Shown here piece by piece: positions 1 to 8,340 of a DNA stretch of 64,000 bases (its first letter is position 1; every line of letters starts with the position of its first letter). Under the pieces are notes generated by a model. The model was not told the origin of the DNA, searched no databases, and was given only the letters and a program-made list of their open reading frames with translations. Where the stretch lies: positions 20,399 through 84,398 of the forward strand of contig NZ_FNQJ01000015.1 in the NCBI RefSeq assembly GCF_900107605.1, given 5' to 3'. Made by a program: the position numbers and the translations under genes. Origin of the DNA: Acidovorax soli (lineage in GTDB: Bacteria; Pseudomonadota; Gammaproteobacteria; Burkholderiales; Burkholderiaceae_C).

Positions 1-517
1 ATGTCTCCACCCGGGCCGCGCGGGCCTTTTCCAGCTCGGCATAGGCCTCGGGGCCCAGGCAGTCCAGGTCCACCTGGCGCTGCGCGGTTTCGACGCGCAG
101 GTTCTGGTCATAGCTGCCGCTGGCGCTGCTGACGACCACATCGAGGTTGCGGCGCGAGCGGGCGCAGTCGGCCGACCGTGCGTAGTCCTGCGGGCGTGTG
201 GCCCGGCGATTTGCGCGCTCGGCCAGATCGCGTTCACGCCGCGCGTCGCGGTCGGCATCGATCTGCAGGGCGGCCGCTTCGGCCTGCCGTTGCTGCTGTT
301 TGCGTGCCAGGGCCTCGGCCGCCTGGTCGCGCTCCAGCTGGATTTCCTGTGCGGTCTTGCGCGGCTCGACCTCGCGCACCGTGGCGGCGCCCGCGCAGGC
401 ACCGTCGGTGTAGGTGACCTGCCCGGTGCGCGCATCGGTGCAGCGCAGCACCTGGGCCTGCGCGGCGAGACACAGCAGCGCCACACCGGCGACCAGGCAG
501 TTGCGCACCAGCGGCAT
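1..517 (-). CDS. DUF4124-like secreted protein, partial (cut by window edge)
   Basis: An open frame of 172 codons reads leftward from an ATG at 517 and leaves the window at base 1, so the C-terminus is missing. Residues 1-21 form a signal peptide (MPLVRNCLVAGVALLCLAA, then QAQ). After it comes the short DUF4124-type segment with the order LRCTDARTGQVTYTD, in which a Cys precedes a turn and a T-Y-T-D strand. The rest is a charged, Ala/Arg/Glu-rich helical stretch that looks like coiled coil, followed by a segment with two Cys (around residues 117 and 149). Proteins of this family are small periplasmic proteins of unknown role, common in beta-proteobacteria. The next gene upstream on the same strand is a lipoprotein. 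I infer periplasmic location; no function can be given. Confidence 0.7.
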   Translation of the reverse strand, partial: MPLVRNCLVAGVALLCLAAQAQVLRCTDARTGQVTYTDGACAGAATVREVEPRKTAQEIQLERDQAAEALARKQQQRQAEAAALQIDADRDARRERDLAERANRRATRPQDYARSADCARSRRNLDVVVSSASGSYDQNLRVETAQRQVDLDCLGPEAYAELEKARAARVET

Positions 518-545
518 GGCAGGTTCTTTCACAGGTTCTCCGTTT

Positions 546-1073
546 TCAGTTGTCCTGTCCGCGCGGGGCGTCGCTTCTCCCGCGGGGGTGGTCCGGGCGA
601 TTTTGCCGCGGGTTGCCATCCGGTGGTTGGCGCTCGTCATTGCGGCGCTGGCGCTGAGCCTGGTCACGGCGGGGCTCATCGCGCTGGGCCTGCACACCAC
701 GTTGGTACTGGTCGCGCTGGGCCTGGTCGCGCTGGGCTTGTTCACGGCGTGCCTGGTCGCGTTCGCGGTCCCGGCGGGCGTCCTGTTCGCGACGGGCATC
801 CCGGTCGCGCAGGGCTTCGCGCTCGCGCTGGGCCCGCTCGCGTTCGCGCCAGTCATTGCGGTCGTCGTACCTGCGTCCGTAGTAGCCGGGCGGCGGGGCC
901 ACCGGGTAGCCGTACACGGCAGCAGGACTGCCATAGATGTAGGTGGACTGTTCGTACACGCCGTAGCCGATGGGCTGCGGCGTGTAGTAGGGGTCGCCAG
1001 GAACCACGGCGCAGCCCGTGGCCAGCGCGGTGAGCGCCAGGGCGGAAACAAGGCGGGCAGGTAGGTGTGTCAT
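546..1073 (-). CDS. Lipoprotein with Arg/Asp/Gln-rich low-complexity tail
   Basis: This 175-residue protein starts with a lipoprotein signal: positive MTHLPAR, a hydrophobic stretch, then the lipobox LATGC with Cys21 as the probable lipidated residue. Residues 25-70 are Tyr/Pro/Gly-rich (YYTPQPIGYGVYEQ and similar), a pattern seen in short envelope proteins. From about residue 72 to the end the protein is almost only R, D, E, Q and A in tandem blocks such as RDQAQ, likely a long helix or a disordered polyelectrolyte. The blocks are coded by an internally repetitive stretch of DNA at about 570-850. It lies 28 bp upstream of the DUF4124-like gene on the same strand and may be cotranscribed. Function unknown; attachment to the outer membrane is inferred from the lipobox. 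Confidence 0.7.
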   Translation of the reverse strand: MTHLPARLVSALALTALATGCAVVPGDPYYTPQPIGYGVYEQSTYIYGSPAAVYGYPVAPPPGYYGRRYDDRNDWRERERAQREREALRDRDARREQDARRDRERDQARREQAQRDQAQRDQYQRGVQAQRDEPRRDQAQRQRRNDERQPPDGNPRQNRPDHPRGRSDAPRGQDN

Positions 1074-1585
1074 GGTGATCAGACTCTGGCGGTGCGCAAC
1101 GCGTTCCGTGCGCTGCGTAAAGCCCTTGAAAAGCGCCCCGGCGGAACGTTACAAATTGGCGGGCCGGTACTCTCCATTAGACGCCCGAGGACGCCATTTG
1201 GTTGACCTGGCACCGCGGTCCCGCCGGTACCGCCCGCCTGCATGGCGTGGTGAAACCCGGGCGATCCCGGTCGGGGAGCCAGAAACAGCCTGGAAAAAGC
1301 TCTGTTTTATATAGCTGTCAGCGCTTTTGCGATAAGCGCTGGAGTCGATTTTATGGCGCATCGGCTCGATTCCCCAACTCTGCGGGCAACACCCGCCGGA
1401 TGGCATCCGCCAGGTCTTCCACCATGAACCGGGCTACATGGCCGTCCGTGCCGAGGCCGCGCGCATGGTCTTCGTTGGCCGAGCCCGATAGCGGGCGGGA
1501 TGATCGGCTGGTTGCCCCCGGGTGGTCTGGGCCGGACCCACCGGCCTTATGCTCTGCGCCTTTTCACCGATCCGCCGCAGCGCCC
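1074..1585. other. Intergenic stretch with one palindromic repeat copy
   Basis: No convincing gene was found in these 512 bases. They hold one copy of the interspersed AGCGCTT...AAGCGCT repeat (listed separately). At about 1380-1490 there is a short frame with protein-like composition (IRQVFHHEPGYMAVRAEAAR) but no start and no recognised family. It could be a gene remnant or chance. Confidence 0.5.
1300..1355. repeat. Interspersed palindromic repeat, copy A
   Basis: The core reads ATAGCTGTC followed by AGCGCTT, seven bases, AAGCGCT and then a purine-rich end (GGAGTCGATTTTA). The two 7-bp arms at about 1320-1340 are perfect complements. Related copies lie at 4575-4608, 10827-10876 and, inverted and half-length, at 12375-12402. 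All are intergenic. Confidence 0.65.
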
Positions 1586-2068
1586 ATGACCGACACCTCC
1601 GACACGCCCACCCCCGTTCAAGAACCCCGTCTGTGGAGCGACGGCCGCTGGACGGCGCGCGTCATCAAGAACGAGGACGACGATGGCTGGGCCGTGGCCA
1701 TGACGCTGCACGGCGAGGCCGAGCCCGCGCTGGTGGGGCCGTGGACAATGGGGCGCGACAAGAAGAATCCCAAGCCGCTGGATGTATCGGCCTTCAACAC
1801 CCTGGTGAAAACGGCCAGCGAGGTGCTGCGCCGCCACGAGCAGCAGCTGCATGCACAGCTCAACAAGAGCGTCATCATCACCGTGCAGGGCGAGCGCCTG
1901 CGAGTGGCCCTGGCCATCGTGCCCGACGAGGAGGGCGCCACCGCCACCCTGAGCGCGCAGAACGCCTTGGGCGAAGAACTGGCACGGGTGCCGGTGCCGC
2001 CCAGTTTCCAGCTCACCGCCGCCCGCGCCACGGCCTGGGCCGAGAGCGGGTTTGAGCGGCCGCGCTGA
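1586..2068 (+). CDS. Conserved hypothetical protein, 160 aa
   Basis: The ATG at 1586 (MTDTSDTPTP) is preferred because the reading frame upstream of it runs through the palindromic repeat and has no protein-like composition. The product is acidic and soluble, without signal peptide or membrane segment. It has a conserved-looking centre (ARVIKNEDDDGWAVAMT, then GPWTMGRDKKNPKPLD) and a long amphipathic helix around residues 70-95 (LVKTASEVLRRHEQQLHAQL). I do not recognise a named domain. Proteins of this kind are annotated as hypothetical in Acidovorax-like genomes. It stands alone on the plus strand, convergent with the Bug receptor gene that ends at 2263. Confidence 0.65.
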   Translation: MTDTSDTPTPVQEPRLWSDGRWTARVIKNEDDDGWAVAMTLHGEAEPALVGPWTMGRDKKNPKPLDVSAFNTLVKTASEVLRRHEQQLHAQLNKSVIITVQGERLRVALAIVPDEEGATATLSAQNALGEELARVPVPPSFQLTAARATAWAESGFERPR

Positions 2069-2262
2069 AAATTGTTTTTGTTGCCGGTCAACCAGGGGTG
2101 TTCGCGGCAGCTTGGTGCCGCATCCACCCACGCTGTTTTGCAGCGCGTGGCGGCGCCTTGGTTGCATGAAAAATCTGATGGCGCTACAGATTGTTTCCTT
2201 GCGAATGTGTGCTTGGCCGGGCCATGCAGGCAACGGAGGGCATGGCCGGTTCTTTCACATCC

Positions 2263-3228
2263 TCAGTCCAGGCTGAGCTTTTGCTTGGCCACCACATCCT
2301 TGTACACCGCCAGTTCCTCGCGCATCTGGCGGGCGAAGGCTTCGGGGGTGTCGGCCATGATGATGGAGCCGGTTTCCTCGATGCGCTTGCGGATCGCGGG
2401 GTCCTGCAGCACCTTGCGGGTGGCGGCATTGACCTTGTCCACGATGTCCCTGGGCAGGCCCTTGGGGCCGATGAGGCCGTAGTAGGCCATGCGATTCACG
2501 CTCTCCAGGCCCACTTCCTTGAAGGTGGGCACGTCGGGCAGCGCAGGCACGCGCTGCGGTGCGGCCACTACCAGGGCCGTGAGGCGCTTTTCCTTGATGA
2601 AGGGCAGGGCCGAGGGCAGGTTGTCGAAAATCAGCGGCACCTGGCCGGCCACGGCGTCGTTGAGGGCGGGGCCCGAGCCGCGGTAGGGCACATGCACCAT
2701 GAAGGTCTGGGTGCTCAGCTTGAACATCTCCATCATCAGGTGCGTGATGCTGCCGTTGCCCGGCGAGGCGTAGGCGTACTTGCCGGGCTCCTTCTTCACG
2801 GCGGCCAGCATGCCCTTGTAGTCGCGGAAGGGCAGGTTGGGGTGGGCGGCGATCACATTGGGCGTGGCGGCAATGTTGATGATGGGCGCGAAGTCGGTGG
2901 CGACGTTGTACGGGATCTTGGGGTTGATGGCCGGATTGGTGGCCGTGGTGGACACGGTGGCCATGCCCAGGTTGTAGCCGTCGGGGTTGGCGCGTGCGGT
3001 TTCGGCTGCGCCAATGCTGCCGCCGCCGCCGCCCTTGTTCTCCACCACCACGGGCTGTCCCAGCTCGCGGCCCAGCGGTTCGGCCACGATGCGCGCGATC
3101 AGGTCGGTGGTGCCGCCTGCGGCAAAGGGCACGAGCAGGCGGATGGGCTTTTGCGGGTAGCCCTGTGCGTGGGCGGTAGTGCCGAAAATGGCGAGGATGC
3201 CCAGGACCAGGGCGCTGCGACGGATCAT
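2263..3228 (-). CDS. Bug-family (TctC-like) tripartite tricarboxylate transporter solute-binding protein
   Basis: The 321-residue protein has a signal peptide (MIRRSALVLGILAIFGTTAHA, cleaved before QGYPQ). It then shows the family's opening KPIRLLVPFAAGGTTDLIAR, where the PFxAGGxxD loop binds a carboxylate of the ligand. Further family signatures are VVVENKGGGGGSIGA, the central DFAPI and HVPYRGSGPAL segments, and the C-terminal FGLIGPKGLP-like motif (here YGLIGPKGLPRDIV). These periplasmic receptors bind small carboxylates or aromatic acids. The start lies 71 bp behind the stop of the CoA-transferase gene on the same strand, so a dicarboxylate such as glutarate is a reasonable but unproved ligand. 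No membrane subunits (TctAB) are adjacent, as is usual for orphan Bug receptors. Confidence 0.9.
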   Translation of the reverse strand: MIRRSALVLGILAIFGTTAHAQGYPQKPIRLLVPFAAGGTTDLIARIVAEPLGRELGQPVVVENKGGGGGSIGAAETARANPDGYNLGMATVSTTATNPAINPKIPYNVATDFAPIINIAATPNVIAAHPNLPFRDYKGMLAAVKKEPGKYAYASPGNGSITHLMMEMFKLSTQTFMVHVPYRGSGPALNDAVAGQVPLIFDNLPSALPFIKEKRLTALVVAAPQRVPALPDVPTFKEVGLESVNRMAYYGLIGPKGLPRDIVDKVNAATRKVLQDPAIRKRIEETGSIIMADTPEAFARQMREELAVYKDVVAKQKLSLD

Positions 3229-3299
3229 GCTTTTATCTCCTGTTGTTGAAATGAAATGGTGAAGCAGGGGTGGCGAAGAGGGGCGCGGCTGCGCCGTAT

Positions 3300-4559
3300 T
3301 CAGAGAACCTTTTTCTCGCGCAGGACGGCAATGGCCTGCGCGCCCAGACCGAGTTCGGCCAGCACCTCATCGGTGTGCTGGCCCAGGGCCGGTGGGGCGT
3401 TGCGCAGCACGGGCGGGTTGCGCGAGAGGCGCAGCGGGCTGGCCACCGTGGCCACCTGCGCGATGCCGTCGCCCGCGTCGCGCGGCAGGCTCACGCGCAG
3501 GCCGCGTGCCTTCACCTGCGCATCGTCAAACGCCTGGGCAATGGTGTTGATGGGGCCGCAGGGCACGGCCTTGTCTTCGAGCAGTGTGATCCACGCGGCC
3601 GTGGTGCGTGTGCGGGTCACGGCCTCCATGGCGGGGATGAGGTCGGCGCGGTGCTGCACGCGCAGCGTGTTGGTGGCAAAGCGCGGGTCGGCGGCCCACT
3701 GGGGCTGCTCGGCCGCCGCGCAAAAGCGCTGGAACTGGCCGTCGTTGCCGATGGCCAGCAACATGTTGCCGTCGGCGGTGGGGAAGTCCTGGTAGGGCGC
3801 GAGGCTGGGGTGGCTGTTGCCCATGCGGCCGGGCGCCCTGCCGGTGGCCAGGAAGCCCGAGGCCTGGTTGGCCAGCACGGCCATGCCCACGTCGAGCAGC
3901 GCCATGTCGATGTGCTGGCCCTGGCCGGTGCCGTTGGTGGCGTTGTCGCGCACATGCAGCGCTGCCAGGATGGCGTTGCTCGCATACAGGCCGGTGAACA
4001 GGTCGATCACCGCCACGCCCACGCGCATGGGGCCGCCGCCGGGCTGGTCGTCGGCCTGTCCGGTGATGCTCATGAGGCCCGTCATGGCCTGCACCATGAG
4101 GTCGTAGCCGGCGCGTTCGGCATACGGCCCGTCCTGCCCGAAGCCGGTGACCGAGCAGTAGATGAGGCGCGGGTTCAGCGCGCGCAGGCTCTCATGGTCC
4201 AGGCCGTACTGCTTCAAACCGCCGACCTTGAAGTTCTCGACCACGATGTCGGCCTGCAGTGCCATCTGCTTGATGAGTGCCTGGCCTTCAGGCGTGGCCA
4301 TGTCGATGGTTACCGAGCGCTTGTTGCGGTTGCAGGCCGTGAAATAGCTGGCCTGGTTGGTGTCGTTGCCGGCTTCGTCCTTCAGGAAGGGCGGACCCCA
4401 CTGGCGTGTGTCATCGCCCAGGCCGGGGCGCTCCACCTTGACCACGTCCGCACCCAGGTCGGCCAGCATCTGGGTGCACCAGGGGCCGGCGAGCACGCGG
4501 GAAAGGTCGAGCACCTGGATGCCTGCCAGGGCGCCTTGAGGGGAGGGGATGGTGGTCAT
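3300..4559 (-). CDS. Class III (CaiB/BaiF) CoA-transferase, probably succinyl-CoA:glutarate CoA-transferase
   Basis: 419 residues, the usual length for family III CoA-transferases. The N-terminus GIQVLDLSRVLAGPWCTQML followed by LGADVVKVERPGLGDDTR is diagnostic. The catalytic Asp is expected in the YDLMVQAMTGLMSITG segment (about residue 170), where the sequence AGYDLMVQA places it. Downstream, GQGQHIDMALLDVGMA is also typical. The gene lies behind glutaryl-CoA dehydrogenase on the same strand. In that context homologues transfer CoA from succinyl-CoA to glutarate and so feed the dehydrogenase; the substrate is inferred from position only. A strong terminator lies between the two genes, so this gene and the Bug receptor probably have their own promoter. 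Confidence 0.85.
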   Translation of the reverse strand: MTTIPSPQGALAGIQVLDLSRVLAGPWCTQMLADLGADVVKVERPGLGDDTRQWGPPFLKDEAGNDTNQASYFTACNRNKRSVTIDMATPEGQALIKQMALQADIVVENFKVGGLKQYGLDHESLRALNPRLIYCSVTGFGQDGPYAERAGYDLMVQAMTGLMSITGQADDQPGGGPMRVGVAVIDLFTGLYASNAILAALHVRDNATNGTGQGQHIDMALLDVGMAVLANQASGFLATGRAPGRMGNSHPSLAPYQDFPTADGNMLLAIGNDGQFQRFCAAAEQPQWAADPRFATNTLRVQHRADLIPAMEAVTRTRTTAAWITLLEDKAVPCGPINTIAQAFDDAQVKARGLRVSLPRDAGDGIAQVATVASPLRLSRNPPVLRNAPPALGQHTDEVLAELGLGAQAIAVLREKKVL

Positions 4560-4574
4560 GGGTGTCAGTTACTA

Positions 4575-4608
4575 TGAAATGAATAGCTGTCAGCGCTTGC
4601 TGACCAAT
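4575..4608. repeat. Interspersed palindromic repeat, copy B (degenerate)
   Basis: GAATAGCTGTCAGCGCTTGC is the left half of the repeat; the right arm is degraded (CCAATCGCC in place of AAGCGCT). It sits between the CoA-transferase start and the terminator. Confidence 0.5.
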
Positions 4609-4617
4609 CGCCAAAAG

Positions 4618-4646
4618 GCAAAAACACCGCAAGTGCGGTGTTTTTG
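4618..4646 (-). terminator. Rho-independent terminator behind gcdH
   Basis: AAAAACACCGC, loop AAGT, GCGGTGTTTTT form a perfect stem with an A-tract on one side and a T-tract on the other. It can stop transcription in either direction; its position 18 bp behind the gcdH stop makes it the gcdH terminator. Confidence 0.85.
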
Positions 4647-4663
4647 TGCCGGACTGCAAACGC

Positions 4664-5860
4664 TCAGTTGGCGAACGCTGCGATGCCCGTCTGCGCGCGG
4701 CCCAGGATGAGCGCGTGCACATCGTGCGTGCCTTCATAGGTGTTCACCACCTCGAGGTTCACCAGGTGGCGTGCCACGCCGAACTCGTCGCTGATGCCGT
4801 TGCCGCCCATCATGTCGCGTGCCAGGCGGGCAATGTCCAGCGCCTTGCCGCAGTTGTTGCGCTTGATCAGCGAGGTGATCTCCACCACGTTCTGGTGCTC
4901 ATCCTTCATGCGGCCCACGCGCAGTGCGGCCTGCAGGCCCAGGGTGATTTCGGTCTGCATGTCGGCCAGCTTTTTCTGGATGAGCTGGTTGGCGGCGAGA
5001 GGCCGGCCAAACTGCTTGCGGTCCAGCGTGTACTGGCGGGCCGTGTGCCAGCAGAACTCGGCGGCACCCAGCGCGCCCCAGGCGATGCCGAAGCGTGCGC
5101 TGTTCAGGCAGGTGAAGGGGCCCTTGAGGCCTTGCACTTCGGGGAAGGCGTTTTCTTCGGGCACGAACACGTCGTCCATCACGATTTCGCCGGTGATCGA
5201 GGCGCGCAGGCCCACCTTGCCGTGGATGGCGGGGGCCGTCAGGCCCTTCATGCCCTTTTCGAGCACAAAGCCGCGGATGGGGCCCACGGTGCCGCCTTCG
5301 GACACTTCCTTGGCCCAGACCACGAACACGTCGGCCACGGGGCTGTTGGTGATCCACATCTTGCTGCCCTTGAGCTTGTAGCCGCCGGCCGTCTTGTAGG
5401 CGCGCGTGGCCATGCTGCCGGGGTCGGAGCCGTGGTCGGGCTCGGTCAGGCCGAAGCAGCCAATCCACTCGCCGCTGGCCAGCTTGGGCAGGTATTTCTG
5501 CTTTTGCGCTTCGGTGCCGAATTCGTTGATGGGCACCATCACCAGCGAGCTTTGCACGCTGGCCATGGAGCGGTAGCCCGAGTCCACGCGCTCGATCTCG
5601 CGCGCCACCAGGCCGTAGCTCACGTAGTTCAGGCCGGCGCCGCCGTACTGCGTGGGAATGGTGGGGCCCAGCAGGCCCAGCTCGCCCATCTCGCGGAAGA
5701 TGGTTACGTCGGTCTTTTCGTGGCGGAACATGTCCAGCACGCGCGGGGCCAGCTTGTCCTGGCAGTAGGCGCGGGCGGCGTCACGGATGGCGCGCTCGTC
5801 GTCGGTGAGCTGCTGGTCGAGCAGGAAAGGGTCATCCCATTGGAAAGCGGTGCGTGCCAT
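4664..5860 (-). CDS. gcdH: Glutaryl-CoA dehydrogenase
   Basis: 398 residues of the acyl-CoA dehydrogenase fold. Acyl-CoA dehydrogenase landmarks are the N-terminal helical part ([22 protein letters not shown]), the FAD-contact segment [35 protein letters not shown], and the C-terminal helix with [20 protein letters not shown]. The catalytic glutamate sits in [18 protein letters not shown], which matches the glutaryl-CoA dehydrogenase signature (TYEGTHD). The enzyme oxidises and decarboxylates glutaryl-CoA to crotonyl-CoA in lysine, tryptophan and glutarate breakdown, passing electrons to ETF. It is divergent from a LysR regulator gene starting at 6021. The pairing with a LysR gene and a class III CoA-transferase is the usual gcd neighbourhood, so I am confident of the substrate. 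Confidence 0.93.
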   Translation of the reverse strand: MARTAFQWDDPFLLDQQLTDDERAIRDAARAYCQDKLAPRVLDMFRHEKTDVTIFREMGELGLLGPTIPTQYGGAGLNYVSYGLVAREIERVDSGYRSMASVQSSLVMVPINEFGTEAQKQKYLPKLASGEWIGCFGLTEPDHGSDPGSMATRAYKTAGGYKLKGSKMWITNSPVADVFVVWAKEVSEGGTVGPIRGFVLEKGMKGLTAPAIHGKVGLRASITGEIVMDDVFVPEENAFPEVQGLKGPFTCLNSARFGIAWGALGAAEFCWHTARQYTLDRKQFGRPLAANQLIQKKLADMQTEITLGLQAALRVGRMKDEHQNVVEITSLIKRNNCGKALDIARLARDMMGGNGISDEFGVARHLVNLEVVNTYEGTHDVHALILGRAQTGIAAFAN

Positions 5861-6020
5861 GTGCGTGTCTCCAGATCAAACAAGAAAGAAGAGAGGAAAA
5901 GCAGAATTGATGGGAACGCATCGTAGGGTGCGGCCCGGTGTGCGGCAAGCGAGTTCTTTTCATCCAGAAATGCGTTTTTTGAATATATGGAATACTCCAC
6001 TAAACGACCGCCGCACCGGA

Positions 6021-6998
6021 ATGGCCCTTGAAAAGTTCCTGTTCATCATGCGCCGCAACATCCCCTCCACCCAGGCACTGGCCTGTTTCGAAGTCGCAGC
6101 CCGCCACGAGAGCTACACGCGCGCCGCGCAGGAGCTGTCGCTCACGCAAAGCGCTGTCTCGCGCCAGATCCAGGCGCTTGAAGAGTTCTTGGGCGTGCAG
6201 CTGTTCCGCCGCACACGCCACGGCGTGGTGCTGACGCCTGCGGGTGCGCACTATGGCCGCCAGGTCGCGCGCTGGCTGCAGGGGCTGGAGCGCGACACCC
6301 TCGACGTGATGGCGCACCAGGGCGAGGGCGGCACGATCACGCTGGCAGCCGTGCCCACGTTTGCCACGCGCTGGCTCATCCCGCGCCTGCCGCAACTGGC
6401 CCGGCAGCACCCCGACATCGTGGTGCACATCGAAACCCAAACGCGGCCCTTCCTGTTTGCCGACACCACGTTCGATGCCGCGCTGTATGCCGGCACACCC
6501 GAGCAGGTGGCCAACTGGCCTGGCGTGCAGGCGCTGCTGCTCATGCACGAGGATGTGGTTCCGGTGTGCTGCCCGCGCCTGCTGGAATCCGCCGCGCCGC
6601 GCGGCCGCGGCCGCGCGCACCAGCCCGTGTCGGCCGAGGCGCTGGCCGGGCTGCCGCTGCTGCAGCAAAGCACCCGGCCCTATGGCTGGCGGCAGTGGTT
6701 CGACGCCATGGGGGTGGACGCGCCCCATGCGCTGGACGGCCCGCGCTACGAGCTGTTCTCCATGCTTGCCGTGGCCGCCACGCATGGCATGGGCGTGGCG
6801 CTGATACCGCCCCTGCTGATCGAGGCCGAGCTGGCCAGCGGCGAACTGGTGGTGGCCTGCGCGCGTCCGCTGCGCGGCGAGCGCGGCTACTACCTCATCA
6901 GCCCCGCGCAGGCCCAGCCACCGGTACTGGCGGCGTTTGCGCAGTGGTTGCTGGGCATGGCGCAGGGGATTGCGCCGGGTGATGGGCCCGCGCCATGA
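6021..6998 (+). CDS. gcdR: LysR-family regulator, probably of the glutarate cluster
   Basis: A winged helix-turn-helix at residues 10-68 (RRNIPSTQALACFEVAARHE, then TRAAQELSLTQSAVSRQI) is followed by a LysR substrate-binding domain (TITLAAVPTFATRWLIPRLP). The IPSTQAL opening is typical of the GcvA/GcdR subgroup. The ATG at 6021 gives 325 residues; the ATG at 6048 (MRRNIPS) is an equally plausible start, and neither has a strong Shine-Dalgarno sequence. The gene is divergent from gcdH across 160 bp, which should hold the shared operator. I infer control of gcdH from that arrangement. It could also act on the CoA-transferase/Bug pair. Confidence 0.85.
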   Translation: MALEKFLFIMRRNIPSTQALACFEVAARHESYTRAAQELSLTQSAVSRQIQALEEFLGVQLFRRTRHGVVLTPAGAHYGRQVARWLQGLERDTLDVMAHQGEGGTITLAAVPTFATRWLIPRLPQLARQHPDIVVHIETQTRPFLFADTTFDAALYAGTPEQVANWPGVQALLLMHEDVVPVCCPRLLESAAPRGRGRAHQPVSAEALAGLPLLQQSTRPYGWRQWFDAMGVDAPHALDGPRYELFSMLAVAATHGMGVALIPPLLIEAELASGELVVACARPLRGERGYYLISPAQAQPPVLAAFAQWLLGMAQGIAPGDGPAP

Positions 6999-7139
6999 TG
7001 TGTGCAGCGCCGCTGCGCTTGCTGGCAGGCGCCCCGGTGCTGCACACCAGGTTTTCAGCGGGGGCGCTTGCGCTGCGCTGGCCATCGGTCTAATCTGGCG
7101 GCGTCAGTGGCATGTGGAACTGCCAGTTGGAGAACGACC

Positions 7140-7358
7140 ATGACGAACACTTACCACGCAGCGCATTTCGACCCCACCGTGGACGAAATCGATGTACTCA
7201 AGCGGCTGGAGATGGGTGAACTCATCACCCAGGACGGCGCGCTCAGGGAGCACCTGTCGGGGCGGCTGCTGGAGTGGGGTCTCATCAGCAAGAACGCGGG
7301 CGGTGAAATGGCCATCACCCCCTCGGGGCGGCAATTGATCCGGCGCCAGGACAATTAG
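7140..7358 (+). CDS. Small conserved hypothetical protein, 72 aa
   Basis: The ATG at 7140 has a good ribosome site (TTGGAGAACGACC). The product reads MTNTYHAAHFDPTVDEIDVL and continues to an arginine-rich end (SGRQLIRRQDN). Predicted short helices and a GGEMAITPSGRQ turn-strand resemble the wing of a small winged-helix protein, but I do not recognise a named family. It lacks signal peptide and membrane segment. It stands alone between the LysR gene and the glutathione transferase gene. Confidence 0.7.
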   Translation: MTNTYHAAHFDPTVDEIDVLKRLEMGELITQDGALREHLSGRLLEWGLISKNAGGEMAITPSGRQLIRRQDN

Positions 7359-7624
7359 CGCCAGGAGCCGTTGCGCCGGCGCGGCGCAGATGCCGGGTGT
7401 GCGGCGCAGCACCAGCGCCCGCGGTGTCGGGTTGTCGGCCAGGTGGGATGTGGTGTGTGCGGCCCTGCGGTACAGCGGTGGGGTGCGCACAGTTTGGTGG
7501 GCGGATCTTTCCGCGCATCGACTTGCGGATCGCCGAAGCGGTCAGGAGCACGGGCGGCATGCGATGGCTGTGCGCTGCACAATCGCTCCGTTCTTTCCAA
7601 CCCGTCCACCAAGGAAAATCCTTC

Positions 7625-8230
7625 ATGAAACTGTTCATCAAGCCCGGCGCCTGTTCCCTGGCATCGCACATCGTGCTCGAAGAAACCGGCCTGCCGTACA
7701 CGACCGAGGTGGTTAACCTCCAGACCAAGCAGACCGCCAGCGGCCAGGACTTCTGGGCCATCAACCCCAAGGGTTACGTGCCCGCACTGCAGCTGGACGA
7801 CGGTACCCTGCTCACCGAAGGCCCGGCCATCGTCCAGTACCTGGCCGACCAGGTGCCCGCCAAACCCCTGGCCCCGGCCAACGGCACGCTGGCCCGCTAC
7901 CAGCTGCAGGGCTGGCTCACGTTCATCGGCACCGAGCTGCACCGCAACTTCGGCGCCTTCTTCAACCCCGCCGGCACGCCCGAATGGAAAGAGGTCTCGC
8001 GCAGCAACCTGCAGCGGCGTTTTGCCTATGTCAACGACCAGCTCGCGGGCCGCGACCACCTGATGGGCGCCGACTTCAGCGTGGCCGACGCCTACCTCTT
8101 CACCGTTCTCGGTTGGACCGGCCACATCGGCCTCGACCTGGCGCCCTGGCCCAACCTGGTCGCCTTTCGCGCGCGGGTGGCAGCGCGTCCAGCGGTGCAG
8201 GCCGTGCTGAAGGACGAAGGCCTGGCCTGA
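7625..8230 (+). CDS. gstA: Beta-class glutathione S-transferase
   Basis: 201 residues. The N-terminal thioredoxin-like domain begins MKLFIKPGACSLASHIVLEE; Cys10 is the beta-class catalytic cysteine. The cis-proline stretch GYVPALQLDDGTLLTEGPAI binds glutathione (NPKGYVPAL plus E-S/G-P-AI). The C-terminal helical domain contains the N-capping box LMGADFSVADAYLFTVLGW. The start at 7625 follows AAGGAAAATCCTTC. Family members conjugate glutathione to electrophiles or act in peroxide defence in the cytoplasm. It is the last gene before the restriction-modification operon and looks like ordinary chromosomal content. Confidence 0.92.
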   Translation: MKLFIKPGACSLASHIVLEETGLPYTTEVVNLQTKQTASGQDFWAINPKGYVPALQLDDGTLLTEGPAIVQYLADQVPAKPLAPANGTLARYQLQGWLTFIGTELHRNFGAFFNPAGTPEWKEVSRSNLQRRFAYVNDQLAGRDHLMGADFSVADAYLFTVLGWTGHIGLDLAPWPNLVAFRARVAARPAVQAVLKDEGLA

Positions 8231-8340
8231 CGGATATGCCGCCACCGGCAAGGCTTTGTCGGGGTGACACGGGGCGGCGGTAGTATCCGGTAACAACTAC
8301 ACGCCACCCCTGCATGCCCAAGGTGGGTGCAACCTGCCGA

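Noticed and set aside
1380..1490. Possible gene remnant with IRQVFHHEPGYMAVRAEAAR
   Set aside because: Too short, no start, no family; may be chance in GC-rich DNA.
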